From Desulfoluna spongiiphila (GTDB lineage: Bacteria; Desulfobacterota; Desulfobacteria; Desulfobacterales; Desulfolunaceae), in contig NZ_FMUX01000006.1 in NCBI RefSeq assembly GCF_900101345.1, forward strand, positions 124,001 through 188,000: a DNA stretch of 64,000 nt. The letters are read 5' to 3'. Within the stretch, counting starts at the first letter, position 1. Every line of letters starts with the position of its first letter. Under the pieces are notes generated by a model, which was given only the letters and a program-made list of their open reading frames with translations, was not told where the DNA came from and ran no database searches. A program made the translations under genes and the position numbers. Below, one piece after another: positions 8,051 to 17,482 of this stretch.

Positions 8051-8680
8051 TTGATACAGCGTATTGTTTTTTGTGATTTCGACGGCACCATCACGGAGCA
8101 GGACGGGTTTGTGAGTGTGTGCAGGACCTTTGCCCCCGAGGCAGTGGAAACCTGGCTTCCCGGGGTCATGGACGGCAGCATCACCCTTCGGGAGGGGCTC
8201 ACCAAGATCCTGGAGACCATCCCCTCGTCCCAGTACCCGGCCATGCTGGATCACTGCGAGACCGTGCCCATGCGGCCCGGCCTGGAAGAGCTCATCGACT
8301 GGCTGGCGGAACGGGAGGTGCCCTTTGTGGTGATCTCCGGCGGGCTCAAAGGGTTGGTATTTCGAAAACTGGGTGATCTGGCCGAAAAGGTGGCGGCGGT
8401 CTACGCCCCGGACGTGGAGACCGACGGGTCCTTTTTAAAGGTGGTCAGCGAGTACCCGGGGGAGACAGAGCTCCTGGCCAAGGCCGATGTGATGGCCGCC
8501 TATGCCTACGGGGAAGCTGTTGCCATCGGCGACGGCATCACCGATTACAACATGGCCAAAACAGCGGATCGGGTCTTTGCCCGACGGCAACTTGCCGAGC
8601 ATATGGACGCCCATGCCCTGCCGTTTCACCCCTGGACGGATTTTCATGCCATCCGGCAGACCCTGGCGTCGGTCTGGTGA
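8051..8680 (+). CDS. HAD-superfamily phosphatase, MtnX/SerB-like
   Basis: A 209-residue cytoplasmic phosphatase of HAD subfamily IB. Motif I is FCDFDGTIT near residue 8, motif II is VVISGG, and motif IV is AIGDGITDYNMA. The nearest family names are 2-hydroxy-3-keto-5-methylthiopentenyl-1-phosphate phosphatase (MtnX) and phosphoserine phosphatase; I cannot choose between them. The start is a TTG at 8051 preceded by GGAGG at 8039-8043. No ATG or GTG fits the family N-terminus. The gene sits between umuD and umuC and is flanked on both sides by copies of the modular repeat. Confidence 0.82.
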   Translation: MIQRIVFCDFDGTITEQDGFVSVCRTFAPEAVETWLPGVMDGSITLREGLTKILETIPSSQYPAMLDHCETVPMRPGLEELIDWLAEREVPFVVISGGLKGLVFRKLGDLAEKVAAVYAPDVETDGSFLKVVSEYPGETELLAKADVMAAYAYGEAVAIGDGITDYNMAKTADRVFARRQLAEHMDAHALPFHPWTDFHAIRQTLASVW

Positions 8681-8697
8681 AACGTCTGAAAAAATAA

Positions 8698-8780
8698 GCC
8701 TCCGGCGGCGAGGTGAGCCACCTCGAAAGCTGATAGCCCCTGCGCTATTCCCTTCGTTCCTCAGGAAAAAGCGCAGGGGC
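8698..8780 (-). repeat. Modular intergenic repeat, half copy, minus orientation
   Basis: Begins with the end GCCTCCGGCGGC, then H1 (GAGGTGAGCCACCTC), then an H2 stem closed by a perfect 10-bp outer part GCCCCTGCGC/GCGCAGGGGC (8736-8745 with 8771-8780) around the constant loop CTTCGTTCCTCA. The stem sequence differs from other copies while pairing is kept. It lies 17 bases after the HAD gene stop. Confidence 0.85.
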
Positions 8781-8916
8781 GTTCGTCGCGGGCTGCACCC
8801 GCCACCAATAATGACAAGGGCATCTCCTGCAAGGACGGGCGCCGGATTTCACCCTCCATGCGAATGCCCCGAAAGCGTCCGCACAACCAAGACCTCCATG
8901 CATTCGCCATAGGGTT

Positions 8917-9156
8917 TCAAGGTGCCCCCACCTTGCCGCCGGAGGCAGCCAGGTTAAAGACACCTCCGGCGGCCCTGCCGGGGGCCAAACTTTTGAAAAG
9001 TTTGACAAACAGGTTTTGCTCAATTTAACAGAAACCTTCGCGGAAGCCCTCACCCTGAGGAACGAAGGGGGAGGGCTTTCGCAACCTGGGGTTCAGGGGA
9101 TCATCCCCTGGCCGCCGGAGGCAGGTTTTCCCTGCCCACTTTAACCATAGAAGGCT
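8917..9156 (+). repeat. Modular intergenic repeat, compound copy
   Basis: An H1/right-end fragment (8917-8946) is followed by a full unit (8961-9122). The full unit has the GC-rich palindrome H4, the perfect palindrome CAAACTTTTGAAAAGTTTG (H3), ACAAACAGG, an H2 hairpin with stem GAAGCCCTC/GAGGGCTTTC around TGAGGAACGAA, a CAGGGGAT/ATCCCCTG hairpin, and the end GCCGCCGGAGGC. Bases 8935-9156 match 18220-18440 with only about five differences. It ends just before umuC. Confidence 0.88.
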
Positions 9157-9174
9157 GCTTTTTCTTTTTTTGAG

Positions 9175-10452
9175 ATGGACCCCATGTCACGTTTTGCCCT
9201 TGTGGACTGCAATAATTTTTATGTCTCCTGTGAGCGGATGTTCAACCCGTCCCTGGAGGGGCGACCCGTGGTGGTGCTCTCCAACAACGACGGGTGCGCC
9301 GTGGCCCGATCCAACGAGGCCAAGGCTCTGGGCATCGGTATGGGGGCCCCTGTCTTCACCCTGGCCGAGACCTTACGCCGTCACAATGTGGCCTGTTTTT
9401 CGTCCAATTATGCCCTGTACGGGGACATGTCCCGGCGGGTGATCCTCACCCTGGGGGAGCTGGTTCCCGACCTTGAGGTTTACTCCATCGACGAATCGTT
9501 TCTGGACCTGTCCTCTTTTCGAGAGAAGGATGTCCCGGGGTTGTGCGGGACCATTGTGACGACGGTGAAGCGGAACACCGGCATTCCGGTGTCCGTGGGG
9601 GTGGGGCCCACCAAGACCCTTTCCAAGGTGGCGGCGGGCATGGCCAAGAAGCACCCTTGTCTGGGCGGGGTCTGTGATGTGACCGATGAGAGGTGGCGTG
9701 AGCGTGCCCTTGCTGCTACGCCGGTGGGCAAGGTGTGGGGCGTGGGGCGGCGGTTTGAAAAATTTTTGAAGATGCGGGGCATTGATACGGCCCTGGACCT
9801 GGCCCGCGCCGATCGGGTCATGGTCAAAAAACGCATGGGGATCAACGGCACCCGCCTGCTGGACGAACTTTCCGGCATCAGCTGCTACCCCCTGGAGACG
9901 AACCCGCCCGCCCAAAAAGGGGTGGGGGTCTCCCGCACCTTTGCCGCGGGCATTGACGATCGAAGGGCCCTTTGCGAGGCCCTCTCCACCTATGCGGAGC
10001 GGGCCGCTGAGAAGCTGCGCACAGAAGAACTCCGGGCAGGGCTCATGGAGGTGTCTGCCATGAGCAACCGCTTTCAGCGGGACACCTTTTATTACAACAC
10101 CGCCGTCGTGCGGTTTCCCGCCCCCACCTCCGACGCGTCGGAGATGATCAAGGGGGCCCTTTCGGCCTTTGACGGGATCTACAGGGAGAACGTCCCTTTT
10201 AAAAAGCTGGGCATCCACCTGCGGGAGCTGAGTCCGGAGAGCGAACAGCAGCTCCTGCTCTTTGACGCCGTGGACCGGGATCGGTCCGCCTCCCTCATGA
10301 AGGCCCTGGACGCCGTGAACACCGCCATGGGCAAGCGTACCCTGGGCTACGCCTCGTCCGGCCTTTCCGAGCCCAAGGCCTGGCGCACCCGCTTCAATCA
10401 CAAGTCCCCGTCCTACACCACCTGCTGGGACGACATTCTCCGGGTCTTCTGA
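9175..10452 (+). CDS. umuC: Translesion DNA polymerase V catalytic subunit UmuC
   Basis: Y-family polymerase of 425 aa (E. coli UmuC is 422) that copies past lesions with UmuD' and RecA. The palm begins [16 protein letters not shown]. The second catalytic carboxylate pair is in [10 protein letters not shown], and little-finger and C-terminal regions typical of UmuC (not DinB) follow. ATG 9175 and ATG 9184 are both possible starts; neither has a strong ribosome site. It is separated from umuD by a HAD phosphatase and repeat copies, so the usual umuDC operon is broken up here. Confidence 0.94.
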   Translation: MDPMSRFALVDCNNFYVSCERMFNPSLEGRPVVVLSNNDGCAVARSNEAKALGIGMGAPVFTLAETLRRHNVACFSSNYALYGDMSRRVILTLGELVPDLEVYSIDESFLDLSSFREKDVPGLCGTIVTTVKRNTGIPVSVGVGPTKTLSKVAAGMAKKHPCLGGVCDVTDERWRERALAATPVGKVWGVGRRFEKFLKMRGIDTALDLARADRVMVKKRMGINGTRLLDELSGISCYPLETNPPAQKGVGVSRTFAAGIDDRRALCEALSTYAERAAEKLRTEELRAGLMEVSAMSNRFQRDTFYYNTAVVRFPAPTSDASEMIKGALSAFDGIYRENVPFKKLGIHLRELSPESEQQLLLFDAVDRDRSASLMKALDAVNTAMGKRTLGYASSGLSEPKAWRTRFNHKSPSYTTCWDDILRVF

Positions 10453-10460
10453 AATCCGGG

Positions 10461-11225
10461 TTAGTTGAAGTACTTTGTATAGATCGCCTGGTATTCCTGG
10501 CTTTTTTTGTACGCCTCCAGCGCGTCGGAGAACTGGTGCACAAAGGCTTCATCCACCTTGGCTTTGTTGAAGATGATGTAGTAAGGCTTCTGGGTGATGG
10601 GCTTGGGCAGGCGAACGATTTTGTCTTCTATGCCCAGCTGCTTTGCAAGCACCGCCACGTTTCCGACTTCTCCGGGGAAATAATCAAACCTGCCTTTGAC
10701 CAGTTTTTTCAGGTTCAGCTCATCTGTTTTTGCCTCGGTATAGTTTTTATTTGCCTTGAGGAACTCCCAGAATTCGGTGGTGTAGGAGTAGCCGCTGCTG
10801 ACCCCTATCTTATGGCCCTTGAGATCGGAAAAGTCCGTGAACGTCAGTTTTCCCTGGTCCTCTTTCCGGATAAAGAAACAGTACTCGGACTTGAGAAGGT
10901 CAATTCCCGGGTAGTGGCATGTTTTTTCCCTTTTTGCCTTGCGGCTCGCAGGAAACAACGCGTCTGATTTTCCTTCAAGGACATTTCTTTCCGCCCTTTT
11001 CCACGGGTAGGGCTTGATCTCAAAGGGGACGTCCATGGTTTTGAGGACATGGGTAACAACCTCAGGGGCAAAGCCTTTCAGCTCTTTGGTCTCTTTGTCC
11101 ACCCACTCATAAGGGGGCCAGTCGTTATCGGAGGCGATATTCAGTACCTGTGTCTGGGCATGTGCCGATATGCCGAAACAGAGAATGCAGAAAGCGGATA
11201 AAATGGCAGCCGTTGCACGTTTCAT
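10461..11225 (-). CDS. Periplasmic solute-binding protein, family 3 (polar amino acid type)
   Basis: A 254-residue extracytoplasmic binding protein with a Sec signal peptide (residues 1-23, cut near AHAQ). The mature part begins VLNIASDNDWPPYEW, the standard opening of SBP_bac_3 proteins that bind amino acids or related small solutes. No permease or ATPase gene is near. The gene lies 43 bases downstream of an MCP gene on the same strand, so it may feed a ligand signal to that receptor rather than to a transporter. The ligand is not predictable. It could alternatively be the orphan subunit of a transporter encoded elsewhere. Confidence 0.88.
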   Translation of the reverse strand: MKRATAAILSAFCILCFGISAHAQTQVLNIASDNDWPPYEWVDKETKELKGFAPEVVTHVLKTMDVPFEIKPYPWKRAERNVLEGKSDALFPASRKAKREKTCHYPGIDLLKSEYCFFIRKEDQGKLTFTDFSDLKGHKIGVSSGYSYTTEFWEFLKANKNYTEAKTDELNLKKLVKGRFDYFPGEVGNVAVLAKQLGIEDKIVRLPKPITQKPYYIIFNKAKVDEAFVHQFSDALEAYKKSQEYQAIYTKYFN

Positions 11226-11268
11226 AGGTGATCCCTCGTTGATGTCTGTTGGTTATGTTTGCAGCGCT

Positions 11269-12996
11269 TTACACGTTGAATTTACCGACCATGCCATGGA
11301 GGTGTTCCGACAGTGTTGACAGCTCTCCGGCGCTGGTGTTCACCAGGGCGATGCTGGCTGAAATCTCTTCTGAGGCCCTGTTCACGGACGCCATCTCTTT
11401 GGCGATGTCTCCTGAGACGAGTGAGCTCTCGTTCACGTTTTTATTGACTTCCTGGATGCCCGAGGCGGTTTGGGAAATATGCTCCGAGATCTCTTTGGTG
11501 GTCATGGCTTGTGAGTCGATCCCATGGGCAATGGATTCCACGGTATCGTTCACCTCGCCGATGACCCCGTTTATCCTGGATATCTCCACAACCGTGTCCG
11601 TTGTGGATGCCTGGATCTGACCGATGTGTTCCCGTATGTCCCGGGTGGCGGAGGCGGTTTGGGCCGCCAGCTCCTTGATCTCGCCGGCAACCACGGCAAA
11701 TCCTTTGCCGGCCTCTCCGGCCCTTGCAGCCTCAATGGTCGCATTGAGTGCCAGCAGGTTGGTCTGGTCCGAGATATCGTTGATGATATCAATGACCGCG
11801 TTGATTCTCTGGGCTGCATCGCCCAGGTGTTCCACCTTTTCAGATGCGTCGCCCATGAGGGATACGGCTTCGCGGGTGGTGTTGCCTGCGTTGCCTGTGT
11901 TTCTGGAGACATCAAGGAGGGCCCGGTTCATGGATTCTGTGGAGGTCGCCACGGTCTCCACGCTTGTTGCGGTCTGCTCCATTGCCGCCGCAACGGTGGA
12001 CATGTTGGAACTCATCTCTTCGGATGCGGCGCTTACCGTGTTTGAATTGGCAAGGAGGGCATCGGCGTTTCCTTTCATTTTTTCCGACAGGCGGGACAGG
12101 CCCAGTGACGATGTCTTCACCTTTTCAGCGCTCGTTACCATGTTTTTGACGATGGCCTGGAGCTTTTCGATAAACAGATCAAACCAGTGACCCAACTCCC
12201 CGAGTTCATCCTCGCTCCTGATGTCCAGCCGTACCGTAAGGTCCCCTTCACCCGTTGCGATCTCCTTTAAATTGTGGATGACGTTGTTCAGGGGTTTGAT
12301 GACGACACGGGTAAGGCAGATGCTGATGGTGGCTGTCAGCACAAGAATAATGGCCATGACGGCAAGTATCTGCTTGAAGACAAAGGCATGGATGCGTTCG
12401 TCTGTTGTTGTGCGAAATTGATCGACTTTTGCCAGGGCCTGCTCACGGCTCCTGGTGAGTTTTGAAAGGAGGCGGGTATCTGTGTAGTAGACGGTCACGT
12501 TTCCGATGACGGTGTCTTCGAAAACAACATCGGCCTGAAGCGACAGGCTTTTGCTTAAATCCAGAGCGTCCGGGAGGGTAAGGGCAGAGGCCACAGCAGG
12601 CGATTTCCATGCGGCGGCAAAGGGTTCATTGTCTTCGTCCATGACCTGCACGGCCTCTATATCGGAAAATCCCATAAAGGCTTCAAGGGCTTTGCTGCAC
12701 CCGTCGTTGTTAATATCGTTGATGAACGGTCCTGCGATTCCGCCGAGGATACCGGTGATGACCCCGGAGCTGTCCTGGAGGGCTTTTTTCTGCCGGTCCC
12801 CCTGACTTTTGGTTGTCTCTTGAATTTCAACCACATATTTTGAAAGGACAAACTCCACCATGCCGGATTGAAACCGGATGATCGCAAAACATGCCAGCGC
12901 AAGGACAGAAAAAACAATGGCGCCGCTGTAAATGGAAGTTTTTGCGACAATACCCTTTCTATTCAGCCTGAATTTGTTCACGTGGTCTCTCCGCAT
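11269..12996 (-). CDS. Methyl-accepting chemotaxis protein
   Basis: Membrane chemoreceptor of 575 aa that signals through CheA/CheW to the flagellar motor. It has a first membrane span at about residues 18-42, a periplasmic domain of about 165 residues of no type I recognise, a second span near 210-232, a HAMP domain ([20 protein letters not shown]), and an MA signalling domain with the hairpin tip [17 protein letters not shown]. No CheR/CheB-binding pentapeptide ends the protein. I set the start at ATG 12996 (MRRDHVNKF); the longer frame begins with a TTG lacking a ribosome site. It is followed by the SBP gene, and the two look like one sensory unit. Confidence 0.9.
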   Translation of the reverse strand: MRRDHVNKFRLNRKGIVAKTSIYSGAIVFSVLALACFAIIRFQSGMVEFVLSKYVVEIQETTKSQGDRQKKALQDSSGVITGILGGIAGPFINDINNDGCSKALEAFMGFSDIEAVQVMDEDNEPFAAAWKSPAVASALTLPDALDLSKSLSLQADVVFEDTVIGNVTVYYTDTRLLSKLTRSREQALAKVDQFRTTTDERIHAFVFKQILAVMAIILVLTATISICLTRVVIKPLNNVIHNLKEIATGEGDLTVRLDIRSEDELGELGHWFDLFIEKLQAIVKNMVTSAEKVKTSSLGLSRLSEKMKGNADALLANSNTVSAASEEMSSNMSTVAAAMEQTATSVETVATSTESMNRALLDVSRNTGNAGNTTREAVSLMGDASEKVEHLGDAAQRINAVIDIINDISDQTNLLALNATIEAARAGEAGKGFAVVAGEIKELAAQTASATRDIREHIGQIQASTTDTVVEISRINGVIGEVNDTVESIAHGIDSQAMTTKEISEHISQTASGIQEVNKNVNESSLVSGDIAKEMASVNRASEEISASIALVNTSAGELSTLSEHLHGMVGKFNV

Positions 12997-13411
12997 TACA
13001 TCGTCATTAAAAAACGTATCGCATACCGGTGCTGTTCGCCAGGCACTCAAGCGATTCAGGCCGGGAGGTGGGCTTTGGGGTCGTGGTAGGTGACTCTGTC
13101 GTGCTGCGTCATTTATAATAATCGGCAGCCAGGAGTGAAACGTTTAGTAAAAAATCAGGCATACGTCCCGACAAATCCGGGATTTACCCTGTGCGCTGAA
13201 TAATTCTCCCTTACGTTTCGTCAGCAATGGGAGTCGTTTTTCAATGGCCCTGATCACTCGGACGGAACCCTGTTGCTGTGGTCCAACCCTTTGGTTGGCA
13301 GGCCTGCTTTTTTTGGATACACTGGGGGCGCATCCGCAACCAGCATTCATTGTTTTCTGACCTTTTTTCTCACCCTTCGTGAAATATCCGGGCTATGTGG
13401 CCTGGCCATCC

Positions 13412-13510
13412 TTGCCGCCGTAGGTAGCCAGGTTAAAGATGCCTCCGGCGGCCCTGCCGGTGGCTAAACTTTTGCCTGATTTATAAAACCGGGTTTAACA
13501 AGCAGGTCTT
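13412..13510 (+). repeat. Modular intergenic repeat, damaged left half
   Basis: A degenerate right end (CCGCCGTAGG) is followed by AGCCAGGTTAAAGATGCCTC, the junction also found at 8947 and 18232. Then come H4 (GGCGGCCCTGCCGG) and an H3 hairpin interrupted by about 20 extra bases (13472-13492), ending in AACAAGCAGG. Confidence 0.75.
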
Positions 13511-13543
13511 GAAAAATGATTAGTGAGTCACTTTTGCTTTTGA

Positions 13544-13627
13544 GGCGGACGTGATTTTCCCTGAGGAACGAAGGGGAAATCGCATTTGCAACAAGCTTTC
13601 AAGGTGGCACACCTTGCCGCCGGAGGC
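13544..13627 (+). repeat. Modular intergenic repeat, half copy (H2+H1+right end)
   Basis: The H2 stem GCGGACGTGATTTTCCC pairs with GGGGAAATCGCATTTGC around TGAGGAACGAA. Several positions differ from the copy at 7849, yet most remain paired, including an A-T in place of an A/G mismatch. H1 is AAGGTGGCACACCTT, where the closing G-C seen in other copies has become A-T. It ends GCCGCCGGAGGC. Confidence 0.85.
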
Positions 13628-13768
13628 ATCTTTTTGGTTTTTTCTGAGCCCTCTGTGACTCTGTGACTCACCGGGCTTTAGCCATAAAATTCTGTTTTTA
13701 TGTTTAATGGAGTCCGGCACTGAATAGTGACATCCCTTTTAACCCATGCACAAAGATGAGGTCCGCCC

Positions 13769-14812
13769 ATGCGTATCGACAACGAAGTGAAACTCGGGTT
13801 CAAAGATGTGCTGATCCGCCCCAAACGATCCACCCTGAAAAGCAGGTCCCAGGTGGAGATGAACCGAACCTATGTGTTCAGGCACAGCCAGACCACCTGG
13901 TCCGGTGTGCCGATTATCGCCGCGAATATGGACACGGTGGGCACCCTTGCCATGGCAGAGGCCCTGGCGCGGCACGGCGCCGTGACGGCCCTTCACAAGT
14001 ACTACTCGCCGGAGGAGCTCAAGCGGTTCCTGGCGCGTCAGGACGACTCGATCTACGACCACATCATGGTGAGCACAGGCACAATGGACGCGGATCTTGA
14101 GCGGCTGAAGCAGATTGTCCATGCACTGCCGCTTTTAAAGTTTATCTGCATCGACGTGGCCAACGGGTACACGGAAAATTTTGTGGCGGTGGTCCAGAGG
14201 GTCCGGGACCTCTTTCCGGACAAGGTGATCATCGCCGGGAACGTGGTGACAGGGGAGATGGTGGAAGAGCTGGTTCTCTCCGGGGCCGATGTTGTCAAGG
14301 TGGGCATCGGGCCGGGGTCCGTCTGCACCACCCGGGTGAAAACCGGGGTGGGGTACCCGCAGCTCTCGGCTATCATCGAGTGTGCGGACGCGGCCCATGG
14401 CCTCAAGGGGCTCATCGTGGCCGACGGCGGCTGCACCTGCGCAGGGGACATCGCCAAAGCCTTCGGGGCCGGTACCGATTTCACCATGCTGGGTGGAATG
14501 CTTGCAGGCCATGACGAATCCGGCGGGGAGATCCTCGATGAAAACGGGGAAAAGGTGGTGGCCTTTTACGGCATGAGCTCCCGGGCCGCCATGGAGAAGC
14601 ACAGCGGTGGGGTGGCCGATTACAGGGCCTCGGAAGGAAAAGCCGTGACCGTGCCCTACAGGGGGCCCGTGGAAGACACCCTGCTGGACATCCTGGGCGG
14701 GCTTCGGTCCACCTGCACCTATGTGGGGGCGGCAAAACTTAAAGAACTCTCCAAGCGCACCACCTTTATCCGGGTTATGGAGCAGCACAACCGCGCCTTT
14801 GGTGACGAGTAA
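13769..14812 (+). CDS. guaC: GMP reductase GuaC
   Basis: NADPH-dependent conversion of GMP to IMP in purine salvage; a cytoplasmic TIM-barrel enzyme of the IMPDH/GMPR family. The protein is 347 aa, the length of E. coli GuaC (347). It lacks the CBS insert of IMP dehydrogenase. It starts [21 protein letters not shown] and has the catalytic loop [18 protein letters not shown] with the active Cys, followed by [17 protein letters not shown]. The flap motif FYGMSS is also present. The ATG at 13769 starts at the family N-terminus. It stands alone, with a lipoprotein gene 221 bases downstream. Confidence 0.95.
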   Translation: MRIDNEVKLGFKDVLIRPKRSTLKSRSQVEMNRTYVFRHSQTTWSGVPIIAANMDTVGTLAMAEALARHGAVTALHKYYSPEELKRFLARQDDSIYDHIMVSTGTMDADLERLKQIVHALPLLKFICIDVANGYTENFVAVVQRVRDLFPDKVIIAGNVVTGEMVEELVLSGADVVKVGIGPGSVCTTRVKTGVGYPQLSAIIECADAAHGLKGLIVADGGCTCAGDIAKAFGAGTDFTMLGGMLAGHDESGGEILDENGEKVVAFYGMSSRAAMEKHSGGVADYRASEGKAVTVPYRGPVEDTLLDILGGLRSTCTYVGAAKLKELSKRTTFIRVMEQHNRAFGDE

Positions 14813-15033
14813 GATGTTTGCGCCAGCGCGGGCGGTTGCCGCTTTTTGAAAATTCGGCTATCGTCAGCCTGTCATGGCCTGTTGTTCCCTTCGGCGTGAC
14901 CTTCGTCACAGCGGGACCCTGGGACGCCATGGTATGCATGGGAACGTTTGAACTGCCTGCCGGTGCTTTGGTTGGAGGTCCGTTTCGGATATCCTGTCGG
15001 CGGGTATTGTCTTGTTTTTGGAGGGTTGGCTGT

Positions 15034-15597
15034 ATGCCGATACGATGGATTGCGGTATCTCTTTTTCTTTTGTGTGCGGGGTGCGCCCCGGTGGTGGTGG
15101 GAACCGGGGCAACGGGCGTCTACAAAAGCGCCTCGGACGAACGCACCTTTGGCAACCAGGTGGACGATGTCACCCTTACTGCCCGGGTAAAGGCTGCTCT
15201 TGCCGAGTGCAGAGAAGTTCCAACCTTCTCCGTGGATGTGGACACCATCGAAGGGGTGGTGACCCTTACCGGTATGGTGGACAACGATGGGGTGGTGCGC
15301 AATGTGGAGGCTGTGGTCCGCAAGGTCTCCGGGGTCCGTGGCGTCAACAACCTGCTCCAGGTGGGGCCCACCAGCATCGGGCAGGCCTTTGACGATAAGG
15401 TGGTGGGTATCAAGGTGAAGTCGGAGCTCATCGGGTCCCCGGACGTGGATGCCCTGCACATCGATGTGGACGTGAACAACGGGGTGGTGGTCCTGACCGG
15501 CGTGCTGGAGACCGCTGCCATGCGTGATGAGGCCGTTCGCCTGGCCGACCGCCTCGTCGGAGTCAAGCGCGTGGTGAACAACCTTGTGGTGAAATAA
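15034..15597 (+). CDS. Dual-BON-domain lipoprotein, DolP/YraP-like
   Basis: A 187-residue outer-membrane lipoprotein candidate. The signal peptide ends LLCAGC, with the lipidated Cys about residue 18. The next residues, PVVVGTGATGVYKSASDERT, match the start of E. coli DolP (YraP), and two BON domains follow (about residues 42-108 and 118-186), each with the DGVV(R/T)LTG pattern and GVxxVxN end. DolP helps outer-membrane integrity and BAM function. I chose ATG 15034 for its GGAGG site and the signal peptide; the longer frame upstream has neither. Confidence 0.85.
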   Translation: MPIRWIAVSLFLLCAGCAPVVVGTGATGVYKSASDERTFGNQVDDVTLTARVKAALAECREVPTFSVDVDTIEGVVTLTGMVDNDGVVRNVEAVVRKVSGVRGVNNLLQVGPTSIGQAFDDKVVGIKVKSELIGSPDVDALHIDVDVNNGVVVLTGVLETAAMRDEAVRLADRLVGVKRVVNNLVVK

Positions 15598-15631
15598 AAA
15601 AATCCGGGTAACGGATTGCTATTTATGTATT

Positions 15632-15787
15632 GCCTCCGGCGGGTCGCTTCTTTGAAAAAAGCTTCGCAAGAAATTTTCCTAATGCACGAAAAAGGCGACA
15701 TGATTTCGGCGGAGCCTGGAGAGGCTCGCTTAAGACCTGTTTGTCAAACTTTTTAAACGTTTGGCCCCCGGCAGGACCGTCGGAGGC
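15632..15787 (-). repeat. Modular intergenic repeat, type 2, with terminator
   Basis: Starts GCCTCCGGCGGGTCGCTTC and has the hairpin arms CTTTGAAAAAAG typical of type 2 copies. It ends in H3 (CAAACTTTTTAAACGTTTG) and H4 (GCCCCCGGCAGGACCGTCGG) followed by seven T, so it can act as an intrinsic terminator behind the BON lipoprotein gene. Confidence 0.82.
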
Positions 15788-16089
15788 TTTTTTTATACGC
15801 TTTGACCACAGAAGGCCTTTTCGTTCCTGTTCGTTGATTGACAGTTTCCTTTTGCGGTGTGGATCTTGAAGGAAACTGCCTGTTTTTATAGTGATCCCCT
15901 TGTGTTCTGTCCCCTTCTTTGCTACCTCCTTTTTATTCTCGGATCTTACATCTGAACATCCATCATGACGATGGTCCAGGGCCTCGGATCGGATTTCGAG
16001 GCTCCTAGCCCTTTGCCCGTTGTGACGCATATTGCGTCTGATGGGGTGCGTGGGCTTTGGCTTATGGGGTGAGCAGGGGATGGGGCAGG
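15788..16089. other. Intergenic region with an inverted repeat
   Basis: About 300 bases before the esterase gene with no coding frame of note. It holds a perfect 10-bp inverted repeat CAGTTTCCTT/AAGGAAACTG (15842-15851 with 15869-15878), and a GACCACAGAAGGC block close to the TTAACCATAGAAGGC tail seen beside other repeat copies. The role of the inverted repeat is unknown. Confidence 0.5.
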
Positions 16090-16890
16090 ATGCTGGAGAG
16101 ACTCGACACGTTTGATTCACGGTTTGTGGCGCCGCGCCATATCGATGTGTGGCTGCCGCCGGGGTATGAAAAGGGGGGAGGAGCCAGGTATCCCGTGATC
16201 TACCTTCAGGACGGGCAGTACAACTGCCTGCCTGCGAGCAACCTCATGGGGTGGGGCTTGTGCGATACGGCCAGGGGACTCATTGAAGCCGGGGTGATCC
16301 CGCCGGTGATCCTGGCCAATATCTGGAACTCCCCGGACCGATGGCGGGAGTACGTCCCCAAAAAGCCCGTGGAGCGGTTTGTCTCCGAAACAGAGCGAGA
16401 GTCTATCCGGCAAAGGGGCAAGTGCCCCACCTCGGACCGCTACCTGAAATTTCTCACCGATGAGCTGATTCCCCACATGGAATCGGCCTATCCCCTGATC
16501 ACCCGGCCCGAAGCTCGGTTTGCCATGGGCTCCAGCCTCGGGGGAATCATCTCCCTGTATGCGGTCTGCGAGCACCCGGACCTGTTTTACGGGGCAGGGT
16601 GCCTTTCATCCCACTGGCCCCTCTACGAGGGCTCCACCCTTCCTTACATGGCAGAGTCCTTGCCGGATCCCGACCGTCACCGTTTCTACTTTGATATCAG
16701 CACCGAAGCGTTGGATGCCAGGTACATCCCGTATCATCGTCGCGTGAGGGATATTCTGGCCCAAAAAGGGTACCGGGAAGGTGAGACCTGCATGAACAGG
16801 GTCTGGAAAGGCCACGACCACTCCGCCACCTCCTGGGGCAAACGGGTTCATGTGCCCCTGACCTTTCTTCTTACAGGGGGCTCGCCATAA
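16090..16890 (+). CDS. Esterase of the Fes/YbbA (PF00756) alpha/beta-hydrolase family
   Basis: A 266-residue cytoplasmic hydrolase. It has the sugar/ester-binding start HIDVWLPPGYEKG, the oxyanion segment YPVIYLQDGQYN, the nucleophile elbow GSSLGG, a likely acid in YFDIST, and a catalytic His in WKGHDHSATSW near the end. Members cleave iron-siderophore esters or acyl esters; no siderophore gene is near, so the substrate is open. The ATG at 16090 is preceded by AGGGGATGGGGCAGG. The 3' end overlaps the convergent GNAT gene by 20 bases. Confidence 0.78.
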   Translation: MLERLDTFDSRFVAPRHIDVWLPPGYEKGGGARYPVIYLQDGQYNCLPASNLMGWGLCDTARGLIEAGVIPPVILANIWNSPDRWREYVPKKPVERFVSETERESIRQRGKCPTSDRYLKFLTDELIPHMESAYPLITRPEARFAMGSSLGGIISLYAVCEHPDLFYGAGCLSSHWPLYEGSTLPYMAESLPDPDRHRFYFDISTEALDARYIPYHRRVRDILAQKGYREGETCMNRVWKGHDHSATSWGKRVHVPLTFLLTGGSP

Positions 16891-17350
16891 ACAGGGTCTG
16901 CTCGGAGTCGTCGTTGCCCGACAGGGCTGAGAACCCCATGGAACGGTAGAGATTGTAGGCCCTGGTGTTGTTTTCGTAGACCTCCAGGGTGACCTTGCAA
17001 CAGCCCCTTTTTTTTGCCTCATCACGGACGGCAGTGAGGAGATCTTTGCCCACCCCCTGCCTGCGGAACCGGCTGCTGACCCCGATGTCGTGGATGTTGA
17101 AGGAGGGCATGGCCCGGAAGGTGGAAAAGCTTTCGATGGTGACGGCAAAGCCCGCGGGTTGCTTCTCTTCATAGGCGAGGAAGACCACCACGTCGGAGCG
17201 CTTTCGGATCTCTTCCACAAGGTTTGTGGGGATCGGAACATCGCTCGGGATTCCGGCGGTCCCTAAGCTGCGGGTGTATTCGGTAAAGAGGGTGAGAAAA
17301 TCCGTTGCCTCCCTGGATTCGTCGAGGCGGGTTACCATCACGTCTGACAT
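16871..17350 (-). CDS. GNAT-family N-acetyltransferase
   Basis: A 159-residue acetyl-CoA-dependent acetyltransferase. The central strand IHDIGVSSRFRRQGVGKDLL contains the acetyl-CoA pyrophosphate loop (R/Q-x-x-G-x-G/A), followed by KVTLEVYENNTRAYNLYRSMGF, the usual motif B with Asn and Tyr. The acceptor substrate is unknown. I chose ATG 17350 (MSDVMVTRLDES) because GGGAGT precedes it; the longer frame is without family similarity. It is convergent with the esterase, whose 3' end overlaps, and follows the methyltransferase gene on the same strand. Confidence 0.85.
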   Translation of the reverse strand: MSDVMVTRLDESREATDFLTLFTEYTRSLGTAGIPSDVPIPTNLVEEIRKRSDVVVFLAYEEKQPAGFAVTIESFSTFRAMPSFNIHDIGVSSRFRRQGVGKDLLTAVRDEAKKRGCCKVTLEVYENNTRAYNLYRSMGFSALSGNDDSEQTLFMASPL

Positions 17351-17482
17351 TGTTTCAACTCCCTGTGTGGTCTGGGCGCAGAGGGACCGGGCGGTGCGAC
17401 AGGACCCCTTGGCCTGGTTGGATAATTGGGATGAGATATGCCACAGAGGAAGGGAAATCGCAATGACAATACGCTGTTGCAC

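Larger units (their letters stand above)
12997..13768. other. Divergent intergenic region (MCP / guaC)
   Basis: These 770 bases hold two repeat copies (13412-13510 and 13544-13627). No frame here looks coding; the 68-residue minus-strand frame at 13144-13350 has no family features. After the second repeat copy comes the tail TTTTTCTGAGCCCTCT, also seen after the copy at 7849, and a degenerate TTTAGCCATA block. Promoters for both genes should lie here, but I cannot place them. Confidence 0.6.

Noticed and set aside
8935..9156. Repeat blocks considered as CRISPR arrays
   Set aside because: There is no regular repeat-spacer periodicity and no cas gene. The copies are modular, hairpin-forming and dispersed.
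13144..13350. A 68-residue minus-strand frame between an MCP gene and guaC
   Set aside because: It has no family features, sits in a repeat-bearing intergenic gap and has poor codon use, so I do not count it as a gene.
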